NCBI GenBank assembly: GCA_036723975.1
Contig: DAIMGJ010000016.1
Coordinates: forward strand, 1 to 51,513
Direction: 5' to 3'
DNA length: 51,513 nt
Source: JAILEN01 sp036723975
GTDB lineage: Bacteria > Bacillota > Clostridia > Lachnospirales > Lachnospiraceae
The translations under genes were made by a program, and so were the position numbers. Shown in pieces: positions 23,546-31,589 of this stretch; position 1 is the first letter of the stretch, and each line of letters opens with the position of its first letter. The notes under the pieces were generated by a model. That model was given only the letters and a program-made list of their open reading frames with translations, did no database searches and had not been told where the DNA came from.

Positions 23546-24181
23546 TTATGCCAGCAAATCCTCTGTGCCACAGTTGAGTGCTTTTGAAAGAGCAATCACT
23601 GTGGTGACAGAGGCTTTTTTTATGTCTTTCGCGCCGATTTCGTATTGTTGTATGGAGCGCAGATGAACGCCGGATTGAGCGGCGAGCTCCGATTGAGAAA
23701 GCCCCAGACGTTTGCGATATTCTTGCAGACGATTGATAGCATTTTTTTTGAGAAACTTAGCATCAATATAATCTACGGTTTTTCGCTCATCTGCCTCGTG
23801 AAACGGATGATATTTTTTTAATAATTCCTCCATAGAAACCACTTTTTGAATGGCCTGAAAGGTTTTTCCTGTATGCCATTGATAATAGGCTAATATCCAA
23901 CCAACCCAATATTCGGGTGATGGAGGTGTGTAGAAAGTGCGAATATCACATTGTGGGTATTCTCCGTATATTCTTTCGTATACATCAAAAGCAATTTCGT
24001 GTCCGGATTTTCCGGCAACGTATTTGGGATTTCCAATTTCAAACTGGTGAGCAATTCCGGAAACGATAAACATATGCATAAAATCATCTAAAGACAAATT
24101 CAACTCTTCGGATGCGCATTGCATGGCGTTTCCAAGAATTTGCATAGCATCGTATAGATATGTTTCGCTATAAGAAGTCAT
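23546..24181 (-). CDS. XRE-family antitoxin-like regulator, partner of the DUF3990 protein
   Basis: A 211-residue protein. The N-terminal half has the pattern seen with DUF3990 partners (YDAMQILGNAMQCASEELN, LDDFMHMFIVSG, NPKYVAGKSGHE), and PSPEYWVGWILAYYQWHTGK follows. The C-terminal 60 residues are an HTH domain (RKRLGLSQSELAAQSGVHLR, IQQYE). It starts at 24181 after AGGAGAACTAAT, one base after the DUF3990 stop codon, so the genes are translationally coupled. It is the likely antitoxin and likely represses the shared promoter through the palindromes at 24843-24885. The frame extends 9 codons further upstream. Confidence 0.85.
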   Translation of the reverse strand: MTSYSETYLYDAMQILGNAMQCASEELNLSLDDFMHMFIVSGIAHQFEIGNPKYVAGKSGHEIAFDVYERIYGEYPQCDIRTFYTPPSPEYWVGWILAYYQWHTGKTFQAIQKVVSMEELLKKYHPFHEADERKTVDYIDAKFLKKNAINRLQEYRKRLGLSQSELAAQSGVHLRSIQQYEIGAKDIKKASVTTVIALSKALNCGTEDLLA

Positions 24182-24182
24182 A

Positions 24183-24830
24183 TTAGTTCTCCTTTCGCAC
24201 CAGGTCAATCAGGTATGTTCCGTCACTTGTTTCACTAAGCATTTTCTGGTAGTCATGTCGTGCCTTTTTGTCTCTTGCGCTTTTTAGAGGAAAGTATTTG
24301 TTATAATCAACAAATTCGTTATCCTTAAAGCTTAAATTAGTAAATTCCTTTTTGCTATTTAAGAAGTATTGTTCTCCAAGTTCTCCGAGATACATAGCTT
24401 TTTCTAATTGTTCAACGGTAATTGTGTTGGTAAGAAAAGCTTTTGCAAAACTAAAATAGGAATCATCGGCACGATATCCGATGATGACATCATAGTTGTC
24501 TATATGAATGGAATACTTTTTTGTTAAATAATCATATCCTTGCTGTACGATAGGAGCGGATAAATCAATACGTCGATGTTGCAGTAGAAGAGTAAGCCAA
24601 TGCAAAACCGAATAGTCGTCGTCATTTAAATTTAGAATGTTTAAATGACTTAGATTCAGCACATAGTGATTTACATATCCGTTGTGCTCTTCATTAACAG
24701 CCCATTCTTTTGCGAGTTCGATATGTTGCGTGCAATAAAATCCTTGCCCATAATCGTTATAAATTTTTCCACCATCTTTAGTTGGCGCTTTTATTATTTT
24801 TTCCGAGCCGTGATATAAATCTATCTTCAT
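24183..24830 (-). CDS. DUF3990 protein, putative ADP-ribosyltransferase-like toxin
   Basis: A 215-residue protein of the DUF3990 family. LYHGS (residues 5-9) and YGQGFYCT (27-34) start the domain, and KEWAVNEEHNGYVNHYVLNL and VIIGYRADDSYF follow. LGELGEQYFL, near residue 165, carries a Gly-Glu-Gln. The H...Y...E/Q order recalls the ADP-ribosyltransferase fold, and toxic activity is inferred from that likeness and from the paired XRE gene; neither is shown here. It is first in a minus-strand operon, with start ATG at 24830 after AGGAGAAATAGT. Toxin-first order matches HigBA-like modules. Confidence 0.85.
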   Translation of the reverse strand: MKIDLYHGSEKIIKAPTKDGGKIYNDYGQGFYCTQHIELAKEWAVNEEHNGYVNHYVLNLSHLNILNLNDDDYSVLHWLTLLLQHRRIDLSAPIVQQGYDYLTKKYSIHIDNYDVIIGYRADDSYFSFAKAFLTNTITVEQLEKAMYLGELGEQYFLNSKKEFTNLSFKDNEFVDYNKYFPLKSARDKKARHDYQKMLSETSDGTYLIDLVRKEN

Positions 24831-24842
24831 ACTATTTCTCCT

Positions 24843-24894
24843 ATAACTCTCTGGAGTTACCTTTATTATAACTCTGTAGAGTTATGATTGTAAA
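24843..24894 (-). promoter_or_regulatory. Promoter and two palindromic operators of the DUF3990/XRE operon
   Basis: On the minus strand, TTTACA (24889-24894), an 18-bp spacer and TATAAT (24865-24870). A palindrome ATAACTC-TGTA-GAGTTAT (24868-24885) lies between -35 and -10, and a second, ATAACTC-TCTG-GAGTTAC (24843-24860), covers the expected transcript start and leader. The centres are 25 bp apart. This is a classic layout for autorepression. Confidence 0.82.
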
Positions 24895-24974
24895 CCTTCG
24901 TTTATTGAATGTCTGAATAAAAGGCGTTATAATCATCTAAAGTATGTAATTCCTACCGAAAGTGAGGTGTTTAT

Positions 24975-25130
24975 ATGAGCGAAATTTTAATTAAATCGAT
25001 AAAGACGCCTTCGTTAAATGAACTTTCCAAGAGGCTGGATAAGGCACAGGAATGGGCAAAGAGTGTAGGTTTACAGGAAGAAGATATTAAGGATGCAATA
25101 AAGACCGTTAGACAGAATAAGAAAGGCTAA
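24975..25130 (+). CDS. Small orphan antitoxin-like protein (51 residues)
   Basis: A short ORF from ATG 24975 (after AAGTGAGGTGTTTAT) to TAA 25128. The protein is charged and helical: SEILIKSIKTPSLNELSKR, LDKAQEWAKSVGL, then EEDIKDAIKTVRQNKKG. The 'KAQEWAxxVGLxEEDIxxAIKxVR' pattern recalls C-terminal parts of AbrB-type antitoxins paired with PIN toxins in clostridia. No toxin gene is next to it: the next gene, 2 bp downstream, encodes a membrane protein. So it may be an orphan antitoxin or a relic with a new role. The reading frame and ribosome site look real. Confidence 0.65.
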   Translation: MSEILIKSIKTPSLNELSKRLDKAQEWAKSVGLQEEDIKDAIKTVRQNKKG

Positions 25131-25132
25131 TC

Positions 25133-25831
25133 ATGATAGTTATTTGGATTGCGACGGTTGCGCTGTGTGTGTTTGCCGCATGGTTTATGCATGAGCGCAT
25201 TAAGGGGTATTCAAAAAAAGATGTGGTGCTTAAGGTAGTATGTTCCGTTTGCTTTTTGACGGTGGGCATGGTGGCCTTTGGAATGCACAGTTCCAAAGCC
25301 GGATATCTGCTTTTAGCCGGCGGGGCACTCGGTGCGCTGGGTGATTTCTCCTTGGGTGTATCCCATATTAGAAAGTCGGAAAAGCGTATCTGCATGGTCC
25401 TTGGATTCCTGGGATTTGGTGTCGGACATGTACTGTATTGCTTGGCCTTAATTGAGAGATATGGCGATTGGATTACGATGCCGTATTATGTGGTACCTGT
25501 GGTACTTGCGGTTTTACTGGCAGCAGGCCTTGGTATTTTTAGAAGAAAACTGGGCCTTCATTTCGGACGATTGATTCCGGTGGTGCTTACCTATGTGTTT
25601 ATTTTAGGCTTTTCTGTATTCTTTACGGTAAGCTTAAATATCGCCAATGAATTCCGCCGCATCCAGCTGTTAATCTTTGGCGCAGGCATTGTTTTATTTA
25701 TCATATCCGATATGATTTTATCTCGCATGTACTTTGGAAAAGCGGAACGTTCGCCGGTGGCTGTAATAGCAAATCATGTGACCTACTATGCGGCACAGTG
25801 GCTTATCGCTTTTTCTATTCTTTTTGTATAA
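25133..25831 (+). CDS. YhhN/TMEM86-family lysoplasmalogenase-like membrane protein
   Basis: A 232-residue protein with about eight hydrophobic segments, so an integral membrane protein. Family motifs are GALGDFSLG in the third segment region, FGVGHVLYCLAL and, near the end, FIISDMILS. TMEM86/YhhN enzymes cleave the vinyl-ether bond of lysoplasmalogens; plasmalogens occur in many strict anaerobic clostridia, which fits this organism. Start ATG 25133 follows GAAAGG. It is 2 bp after the small antitoxin-like ORF and ends before a strong terminator at 25846. Confidence 0.85.
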   Translation: MIVIWIATVALCVFAAWFMHERIKGYSKKDVVLKVVCSVCFLTVGMVAFGMHSSKAGYLLLAGGALGALGDFSLGVSHIRKSEKRICMVLGFLGFGVGHVLYCLALIERYGDWITMPYYVVPVVLAVLLAAGLGIFRRKLGLHFGRLIPVVLTYVFILGFSVFFTVSLNIANEFRRIQLLIFGAGIVLFIISDMILSRMYFGKAERSPVAVIANHVTYYAAQWLIAFSILFV

Positions 25832-25845
25832 AATCTGTTAAAATG

Positions 25846-25887
25846 AAACGTGGTGTTTTTGAAACGCATCACGTTTATTTTTTTTGT
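25846..25887 (+). terminator. Intrinsic terminator after the yhhN-like gene
   Basis: AAACGTGGTG pairs with CATCACGTTT (one G-T pair), followed by a run of T's. Confidence 0.9.
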
Positions 25888-25911
25888 AAAACTTAATGAG
25901 GATGGACAAAA

Positions 25912-26790
25912 ATGGAAAAAACCTGGTTTCTGGTTCAATCCATTTCGGATGGATTGTTAAAAGACTTAGACGAGGGAACACTCCGCAGTTGGTTGGAGAC
26001 GGTGCTCCCGAAGGTACTGGCATTTTTCTGGTGCGTGGTACTGGCACTGTTAGCCTACTTTATCGGAGTGAGAGTCATTAATATGTTCCGAAAGGGCGTA
26101 AAAAAGGCTTTGGTGCGGCATGACGCTGAAATAGGCGTACAGCAGTTTATGGATGCCATGGTAAAAATCATCGGTTATGTGGCTTTGATTTTTATCGTTT
26201 GTCGCGTGTTTGGTGTGCAGACGGCTTCTTTTGCGGCTGCCCTTGCTTCCATCGGTGTTACCGTTGGCTTGGCCTTGCAGGGTTCTTTGTCGAACTTTGC
26301 CGGCGGTGTTTTGATTTTGATCTTAAAGCCTTTTGTGGTGGGAGATTACATCGTTGAGGATACGCATAAGAACGAGGGAACGGTTGTAGAGATTTCCATT
26401 TTCTATACCAAACTTTTGACTCTCGATAATAAAACTGTTGTTATTCCAAACGGTGTGTTGGCAAATTCATCGCTTACCAATGTTACAAACGCGGACAAGC
26501 GTATGGTAAACCTGGTGTTTAGTATTTCCTATGACGATGACATCAAACAGGCAAAAGAAGTCATTCGTAAAACCGTAGAGAAAATCGACGGAAGATATGA
26601 CGATGAAATCAAAGTGTTCGTAAATGAGTTGGGAAGCTCCTCCGTAGACATCGGAGTCCGCTTCTGGGCTCCAATGAACAACTATTGGGCTATTCGCTGG
26701 CAAACCCTCGAAGACGTGAAATACGCCCTCGAAGCAGCTGGCATGACCATTCCATTCATGCAGGTGGACGTACATAAATATAAGAATTAA
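25912..26790 (+). CDS. mscS: Small-conductance mechanosensitive channel, MscS family
   Basis: A 292-residue MscS, which opens under membrane tension to release solutes during osmotic downshock. Three membrane helices lie at about 38-60, 85-105 and 112-140. The last, pore-lining helix has the Gly/Ala-rich GVTVGLALQGSLSNFAGGV and leads into LILKPFVVGDYI. The cytosolic beta domain follows with VVIPNGVLANSSLTN. The length is typical of the basic form. The start at 25912 lacks a strong ribosome site. It is followed by a GC-rich palindromic element. Confidence 0.95.
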   Translation: MEKTWFLVQSISDGLLKDLDEGTLRSWLETVLPKVLAFFWCVVLALLAYFIGVRVINMFRKGVKKALVRHDAEIGVQQFMDAMVKIIGYVALIFIVCRVFGVQTASFAAALASIGVTVGLALQGSLSNFAGGVLILILKPFVVGDYIVEDTHKNEGTVVEISIFYTKLLTLDNKTVVIPNGVLANSSLTNVTNADKRMVNLVFSISYDDDIKQAKEVIRKTVEKIDGRYDDEIKVFVNELGSSSVDIGVRFWAPMNNYWAIRWQTLEDVKYALEAAGMTIPFMQVDVHKYKN

Positions 26791-26796
26791 TTAAAG

Positions 26797-26899
26797 ATGG
26801 TATTCCCGACGCGAGCAGGGGAGGGACCATCCCCGAGGGTAAGCGATTCAAGCGGCCGAGGGAGATGGGGGGGTGCCCTGCGGGAGGAGGGTAATCATA
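26797..26899. repeat. GC-rich imperfect palindromic element between mscS and the M16C gene
   Basis: GCAGGG (26815-26820) pairs with CCCTGC (26876-26881), and ACC or CCATC (26826-26831) pairs with nearby GGT or GATGG (26864-26874). The flanks ATTCCC and GGGTAAT add partial pairing. The G-rich stretch (GATGGGGGGGT) stands out in AT-rich surroundings. There is no T-run. It looks like an intergenic repeat or structured leader; only one copy is seen here. Confidence 0.55.
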
Positions 26900-26918
26900 T
26901 AAAGAAAGGTTATATAAT

Positions 26919-29828
26919 ATGCGAGATATACATGAAAGTTACGATTTAATAGGAAAAACCGGATTGGGCGACATCCATTCGGTGGGCTATGTTTTAAGAC
27001 ACAGAAAGAGCGGTGCCAAGATTTGTTTAATCGAAAACGATGATGAGAATAAGGTCTTCTACGTAGGCTTCCGTACGCCGCCGTTGGATTCCACCGGCGC
27101 AGCCCACATCTGCGAGCACTCCGTTCTTTGCGGTTCCAGAAAATATCCGGTAAAGGATCCGTTTGTGGAACTTGTAAAAGGTTCTTTAAACACCTTTTTA
27201 AATGCTATGACTTATCCGGATAAGACCGTATACCCGGTGGCAAGCTGCAACGATGTGGATTTTAAAAACTTAATGGATGTTTACATGGATGCTGTTTTTT
27301 ACCCGAACATCTATGAACACGAAGAGATTTTCCGCCAGGAAGGATGGCATTATGAAATGGAGGATAAGGATTCTCCGCTGACCATCAATGGTGTGGTATA
27401 TAACGAAATGAAGGGTGCATTTTCTTCTCCGGATGATGTATTGTCCCGTGAGATTTTAAACTCCCTTTATCCGGACAATGCTTATCAGTATGAGTCCGGC
27501 GGCGATCCGAAGGTGATTCCTACATTGACTTATGAGACCTTTAAGGATTTCCATAGACGCTATTATCACCCGGTAAACTCATTTATATATCTTTACGGAA
27601 ACATGGATATGAATGAGCGTCTGGATTATTTGGACAGAGAGTATTTATCCAAGTTCGATGCCATTGAACTGGATTCTCATATCGATTTGCAAAAACCGTT
27701 CCGGGAGCCGGTGGAACTTACCAAACAGTATTCCATCTCCGAAGATGATACGGAAGAAAACAATACCTATTTGTCCATAAACTATTCCTTGGCAACCGTG
27801 TTGGATCCGGAACTTTATCAGGCGTTTGATATTTTGGATTATGCGCTTTTGAATGCTTCCGGTTCTCCGCTGCAGAAGGCACTGATTGATGCCGGAATCG
27901 GCGTGGATATTCAGGGTGGATACGACAGCGGAATTTACCAGCCGTATTTTTCCATTATTGCAAAGGGTGCAAATACCAAAGACAAAGGCCGCTTCTTAAG
28001 TATCGTTCGCGGAACCTTGGAAGAGCAGGTGAAAAACGGAATCGATAAAAAGGCTCTTTTGGCAGCAATCAAATCCGCACAGTTTAAATTCCGTGAAGCA
28101 GACTTCGGTCAGTTCCCCAAAGGCTTGATCTACGGACTTAATCTTATGGACAGCTGGCTTTATGATGAGACCCAGCCTTTTATGCATTTGCAGGCCATTG
28201 AAGTATTGGATGACTTGAAAAAGAAAGTGGATACCGGCTATTTTGAGGATTTGGTAAAGAAATATTTCCTGGAAAACAACCATTCCACCATCCTTACCCT
28301 TGAACCGAAGAAGGGCTTAACCGGTGAGGAGGAAAAAGCATTGGAAAGCGCTTTGGAAAAATACAAAGCGGATTTGTCCGATGCTCAGATTGACGAAATT
28401 GTTGCATTTACCAAGCACTTAAAGGCATACCAGGATGAGCCTTCTTCTCCGGAAGAGTTGGCAAAGATCCCCATGTTAAAACGTGAGGACTTAAAGCGCG
28501 AGATTCGTCCGCTTTACAACAATGAGTACATTTATCATGATGTACATTTGGTACACCACGATATTTATACCAATGGAATTCATTACTTAAATCTTTGCTT
28601 TGATGCAAGCGGCATTAAAGAGGAGAATTTATCTGCATTGGCTTTTTATGTAAAGATTTTAGGCCTTGTGGACAATGAAAAATATGACTATGCCACCTTT
28701 GCCAATGAAGTAAATCTGGTAACCGGCGGATTGACCAGCGCGTTAAACATTTTCCCTATGGATAACGGCGAGTTTAAGTTTGTAAATCAGGTACAGATTC
28801 GCTACTTGTACGAGGATGCGGCAGAAGCATTGGAACTTTTAAAACAGATGATTTTCCATTCCAAGTTTGATGACAAAAAGCGTTTGTTTGAACTGTTGCA
28901 GATGGAAAAATCACAGGTTTTGGTTCGTATTAACAATTCCGGAAATGCGGCAGCTTCCATGCGAGCAGCTTCCTATTATTCCAAGGGTGCGAAGGTTACC
29001 GACGATATCAGCGGAATTGCTTATTATGAATACTTAAAGGATTTTGAAGAGCATTTCGAAGAAAAAGCGGATGACTTTATTAAGCTTTGCTGGGAAATGC
29101 AAAGAAGAATTCTTCGCCCGGAAAACCTTACCGCTTCCACCACGGGTGACGGTCAGGCACTTGCTTTGGCAAAACTTGAAATCCCGGGAATTTTGGAAAA
29201 GTTATATACCAAAGAATTTCCGGAAGAACACCTGGAAGTTCATTGCGTAAACAAAAACGAAGCCTTCAAGACTCCGGCACAGATTCAGTATGTTGCCAGA
29301 GCCGGAAGCTTTAGAAGAGCAGGATTTGAGTACAGTGGAGCAATGAAGATTTTAAAGACGGCTCTTTCGTATGATTACTTTTGGATTAATATCCGTGTAA
29401 AGGGTGGGGCTTATGGATGCCATGGAGCATTTTCAAGATACGGAACCATGACGCTTTCATCTTATCGCGATCCGAATCTTCGTGAGACCAACGAAGTCTT
29501 TGAGGGTACGGATACATACGTTAAGAACTTTGACGTGGATGAACGCGATATGACAAAGTATATCATCGGAACCGTAAGCGGCATGGATACACCTCTTACC
29601 CCATACCAAAAGGGCATACGTTCCTTCAGCGCATATATGTCAGGCATCACTGCCGCGTGTTTGCAAAAAGAACGGGACGAGGTAATCGATGCTACGGTTG
29701 ACTCCATTCGTGCACTGGCACCGGCCATCCGTGGTGCATTAGATCAGGGGTATATTTGTGTCGTGGGAAATGAAAATACCATTGAAGAAAATAAGGAACT
29801 GTTTGATAAAGTAGTTAGTTTATCATAG
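26919..29828 (+). CDS. M16C insulinase-type metalloprotease (presequence protease-like)
   Basis: A 969-residue zinc protease made of four M16 domains in two halves. The inverted zinc motif is HICEH (63-67), followed by the distal Glu region near residue 140 (NGVVYNEMKGAF). The second half has the Arg/Tyr substrate-clamp region (INIRVKGGAYGCHGAF). Relatives degrade short unstructured peptides (PreP, and the clostridial and plasmodial homologues). No signal peptide is present, so it acts in the cytoplasm. The start at 26919 follows GAAAGGTTATATAAT. Its stop codon overlaps a palindromic repeat; era follows. Confidence 0.95.
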   Translation: MRDIHESYDLIGKTGLGDIHSVGYVLRHRKSGAKICLIENDDENKVFYVGFRTPPLDSTGAAHICEHSVLCGSRKYPVKDPFVELVKGSLNTFLNAMTYPDKTVYPVASCNDVDFKNLMDVYMDAVFYPNIYEHEEIFRQEGWHYEMEDKDSPLTINGVVYNEMKGAFSSPDDVLSREILNSLYPDNAYQYESGGDPKVIPTLTYETFKDFHRRYYHPVNSFIYLYGNMDMNERLDYLDREYLSKFDAIELDSHIDLQKPFREPVELTKQYSISEDDTEENNTYLSINYSLATVLDPELYQAFDILDYALLNASGSPLQKALIDAGIGVDIQGGYDSGIYQPYFSIIAKGANTKDKGRFLSIVRGTLEEQVKNGIDKKALLAAIKSAQFKFREADFGQFPKGLIYGLNLMDSWLYDETQPFMHLQAIEVLDDLKKKVDTGYFEDLVKKYFLENNHSTILTLEPKKGLTGEEEKALESALEKYKADLSDAQIDEIVAFTKHLKAYQDEPSSPEELAKIPMLKREDLKREIRPLYNNEYIYHDVHLVHHDIYTNGIHYLNLCFDASGIKEENLSALAFYVKILGLVDNEKYDYATFANEVNLVTGGLTSALNIFPMDNGEFKFVNQVQIRYLYEDAAEALELLKQMIFHSKFDDKKRLFELLQMEKSQVLVRINNSGNAAASMRAASYYSKGAKVTDDISGIAYYEYLKDFEEHFEEKADDFIKLCWEMQRRILRPENLTASTTGDGQALALAKLEIPGILEKLYTKEFPEEHLEVHCVNKNEAFKTPAQIQYVARAGSFRRAGFEYSGAMKILKTALSYDYFWINIRVKGGAYGCHGAFSRYGTMTLSSYRDPNLRETNEVFEGTDTYVKNFDVDERDMTKYIIGTVSGMDTPLTPYQKGIRSFSAYMSGITAACLQKERDEVIDATVDSIRALAPAIRGALDQGYICVVGNENTIEENKELFDKVVSLS

Positions 29829-29856
29829 GGGACAAATGAACCGTCCCCCTGTCACC
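29828..29856 (-). repeat. GGGGACGGTTC-type palindromic repeat, copy 3 (inverted)
   Basis: On the minus strand it reads GACAGGGGGACGGTTC and then ATTTGTCCCC; GGGGAC pairs with GTCCCC. It begins at the stop codon of the M16C gene and sits before the era ribosome site. It is opposite in orientation to copies at 3847 and 10636. Confidence 0.8.
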
Positions 29857-29869
29857 TTTAAGGAGGATT

Positions 29870-30769
29870 ATGAAATCAGGATTTGCAACCTTAATCGGTC
29901 GCCCGAATGTGGGCAAATCAACGTTGATGAATCATTTGATTGGTCAAAAAATAGCCATTACGTCCAACAAACCGCAGACCACCCGAAATCGCATTCAGAC
30001 GGTTTATACCGACAGCGACCGGGGACAGATTGTGTTTTTGGATACGCCGGGAATACATAAGGCAAAAAACAAGCTTGGAGAGTACATGGTAAATGTGGCA
30101 AAGTCCACCATGAAGGACGTGGATGTGATTCTTTGGCTTGTGGAGCCGGACAAAGAAGTGGGCGGAGGCGATCAAAAAATCGCAGAGCAGTTACAAAAAG
30201 TGGACGTGCCTGTGATTTTAGTCATCAATAAAGTGGACATGATTTCTCATGATGAGATTTTGGAAGTGATTGCCACCTATAAGGATTTACTTGATTTTGC
30301 GGAAATCGTACCGGTATCGGCAAAGACCGGTGAAAGCTGTGATGCTTTAATTGACTCCATCTATAAATATCTGCCGGAAGGTCCTATGTTTTATGATGAG
30401 GACACCATTACGGATCAGCCTATGCGCCAGATTGCAGCCGAGATGATTCGCGAAAAGGCGCTTCATGCGTTAAAAAATGAGGTGCCTCACGGAATTGCGG
30501 TATCCATCGATCAGATGAAACTTCGGGAAGGAAAGCGCCCGATGTATGATATTGATGCAACCATTATTTGCGAACGGGATTCTCATAAGGGCATCATTAT
30601 CGGAAAGCAGGGTGCCATGTTAAAACAGATTGGAACCAATGCCCGCTACGAAATCGAAAAAATGTTGGATGCCAAAGTAAATTTAAAGCTTTGGGTAAAA
30701 GTAAAAAAAGACTGGAGAGATTCCGATTTCTTAATTCAGAATTTCGGATATCGCAAGGATGAGGAATAA
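29870..30769 (+). CDS. era: GTPase Era
   Basis: A 299-residue essential GTPase that helps mature the 30S subunit and 16S rRNA 3' end. Motifs: G1 GRPNVGKST at about 8-16, G2 region NKPQTTRNRIQTVY, G3 DTPGIHKAKNK, G4 NKVD, and the C-terminal KH domain with the GxxG loop IIIGKQGAMLKQIG. Length is normal. Start at 29870 follows AAGGAGGATT. It lies upstream of recO, a common Firmicutes arrangement linking ribosome assembly and DNA repair genes. Confidence 0.98.
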   Translation: MKSGFATLIGRPNVGKSTLMNHLIGQKIAITSNKPQTTRNRIQTVYTDSDRGQIVFLDTPGIHKAKNKLGEYMVNVAKSTMKDVDVILWLVEPDKEVGGGDQKIAEQLQKVDVPVILVINKVDMISHDEILEVIATYKDLLDFAEIVPVSAKTGESCDALIDSIYKYLPEGPMFYDEDTITDQPMRQIAAEMIREKALHALKNEVPHGIAVSIDQMKLREGKRPMYDIDATIICERDSHKGIIIGKQGAMLKQIGTNARYEIEKMLDAKVNLKLWVKVKKDWRDSDFLIQNFGYRKDEE

Positions 30770-30810
30770 TGCCACCTAAAGAAAGTGGCTTTATGAAATG
30801 AGGGTGTAGT

Positions 30811-31545
30811 TTGGATAATCGTGTGATGCTCACCGGTATTGTCTTATCAAGCATGCCGGTGGGAGAGTACGACAAACGAATAACGATACTTACGAAAGAG
30901 CAGGGAAGAATCTCTGCTTTTGTTCGTGGTGCCCGTCGCCCCAAAAGTCCCCTTCTTGCAGCGGGAAATCCTTTGTCTTTCGGCACCTTTGAAGCTTATC
31001 GCGGCAGGGATTCTTATACCATATCCAAATGTGAAATCGAAAACTACTTTGATACCATCCGCACGGACGTAGAGGCGGTGTGGCTGGCTACTTACTTTCT
31101 GGAAGTCTGTGACTTTTACGGACAGGAGGGCATGGATGAAACAGAGCGACTAAAGCTTTTGTATACCGCTCTTCGTGCTTTGGAAAAAAAGCAGATGCCA
31201 CCGGAACTTGTGCGCGTGGTGTTTGAATTAAAAACCATGGCCCTAAACGGTGACGAACCAAATGTCTTTGAATGTTTGGATTGTGGAAAAACCGAGGACA
31301 TCGGATTCTTTTCCATGAACAAGCGGGGTTGCGTTTGCCAGGAGCATTTTACAAAAGAGGGTGGCGAAGCCTTAAAGGAATCTGTGCTTTTTTCCATGCA
31401 GTTTATTATTGCCTCTCCTCCGGAAAAACTCTTTTCCTTTACCTTAAAAGAGGAGGCCTTTTCCCAGTTGAAAGATATTGTGTTGCGCTACAGAAGACGT
31501 TATATGGACCACGTGTTTAAATCCGAACGTTTCCTTGAAAATTAA
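30811..31545 (+). CDS. recO: DNA repair protein RecO
   Basis: A 244-residue RecO, which loads RecA onto SSB-coated single-stranded DNA with RecR. The N-terminal OB fold shows LTGIVLSSMPVGEYDKRITI and GRISAFVRGARRPKS. The C-terminal half has a zinc-binding group ECLDCGKTED with CVCQEHF, followed by helices. The start appears to be TTG at 30811, after GAGGGTG with good spacing; ATG 30826 is the alternative and would remove five residues. It lies 41 bp after era. Confidence 0.93.
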   Translation: MDNRVMLTGIVLSSMPVGEYDKRITILTKEQGRISAFVRGARRPKSPLLAAGNPLSFGTFEAYRGRDSYTISKCEIENYFDTIRTDVEAVWLATYFLEVCDFYGQEGMDETERLKLLYTALRALEKKQMPPELVRVVFELKTMALNGDEPNVFECLDCGKTEDIGFFSMNKRGCVCQEHFTKEGGEALKESVLFSMQFIIASPPEKLFSFTLKEEAFSQLKDIVLRYRRRYMDHVFKSERFLEN

Positions 31546-31589
31546 ACGCAAGAATTGTATAATAGTGCGCGATATTATAAGGAGTCTTT

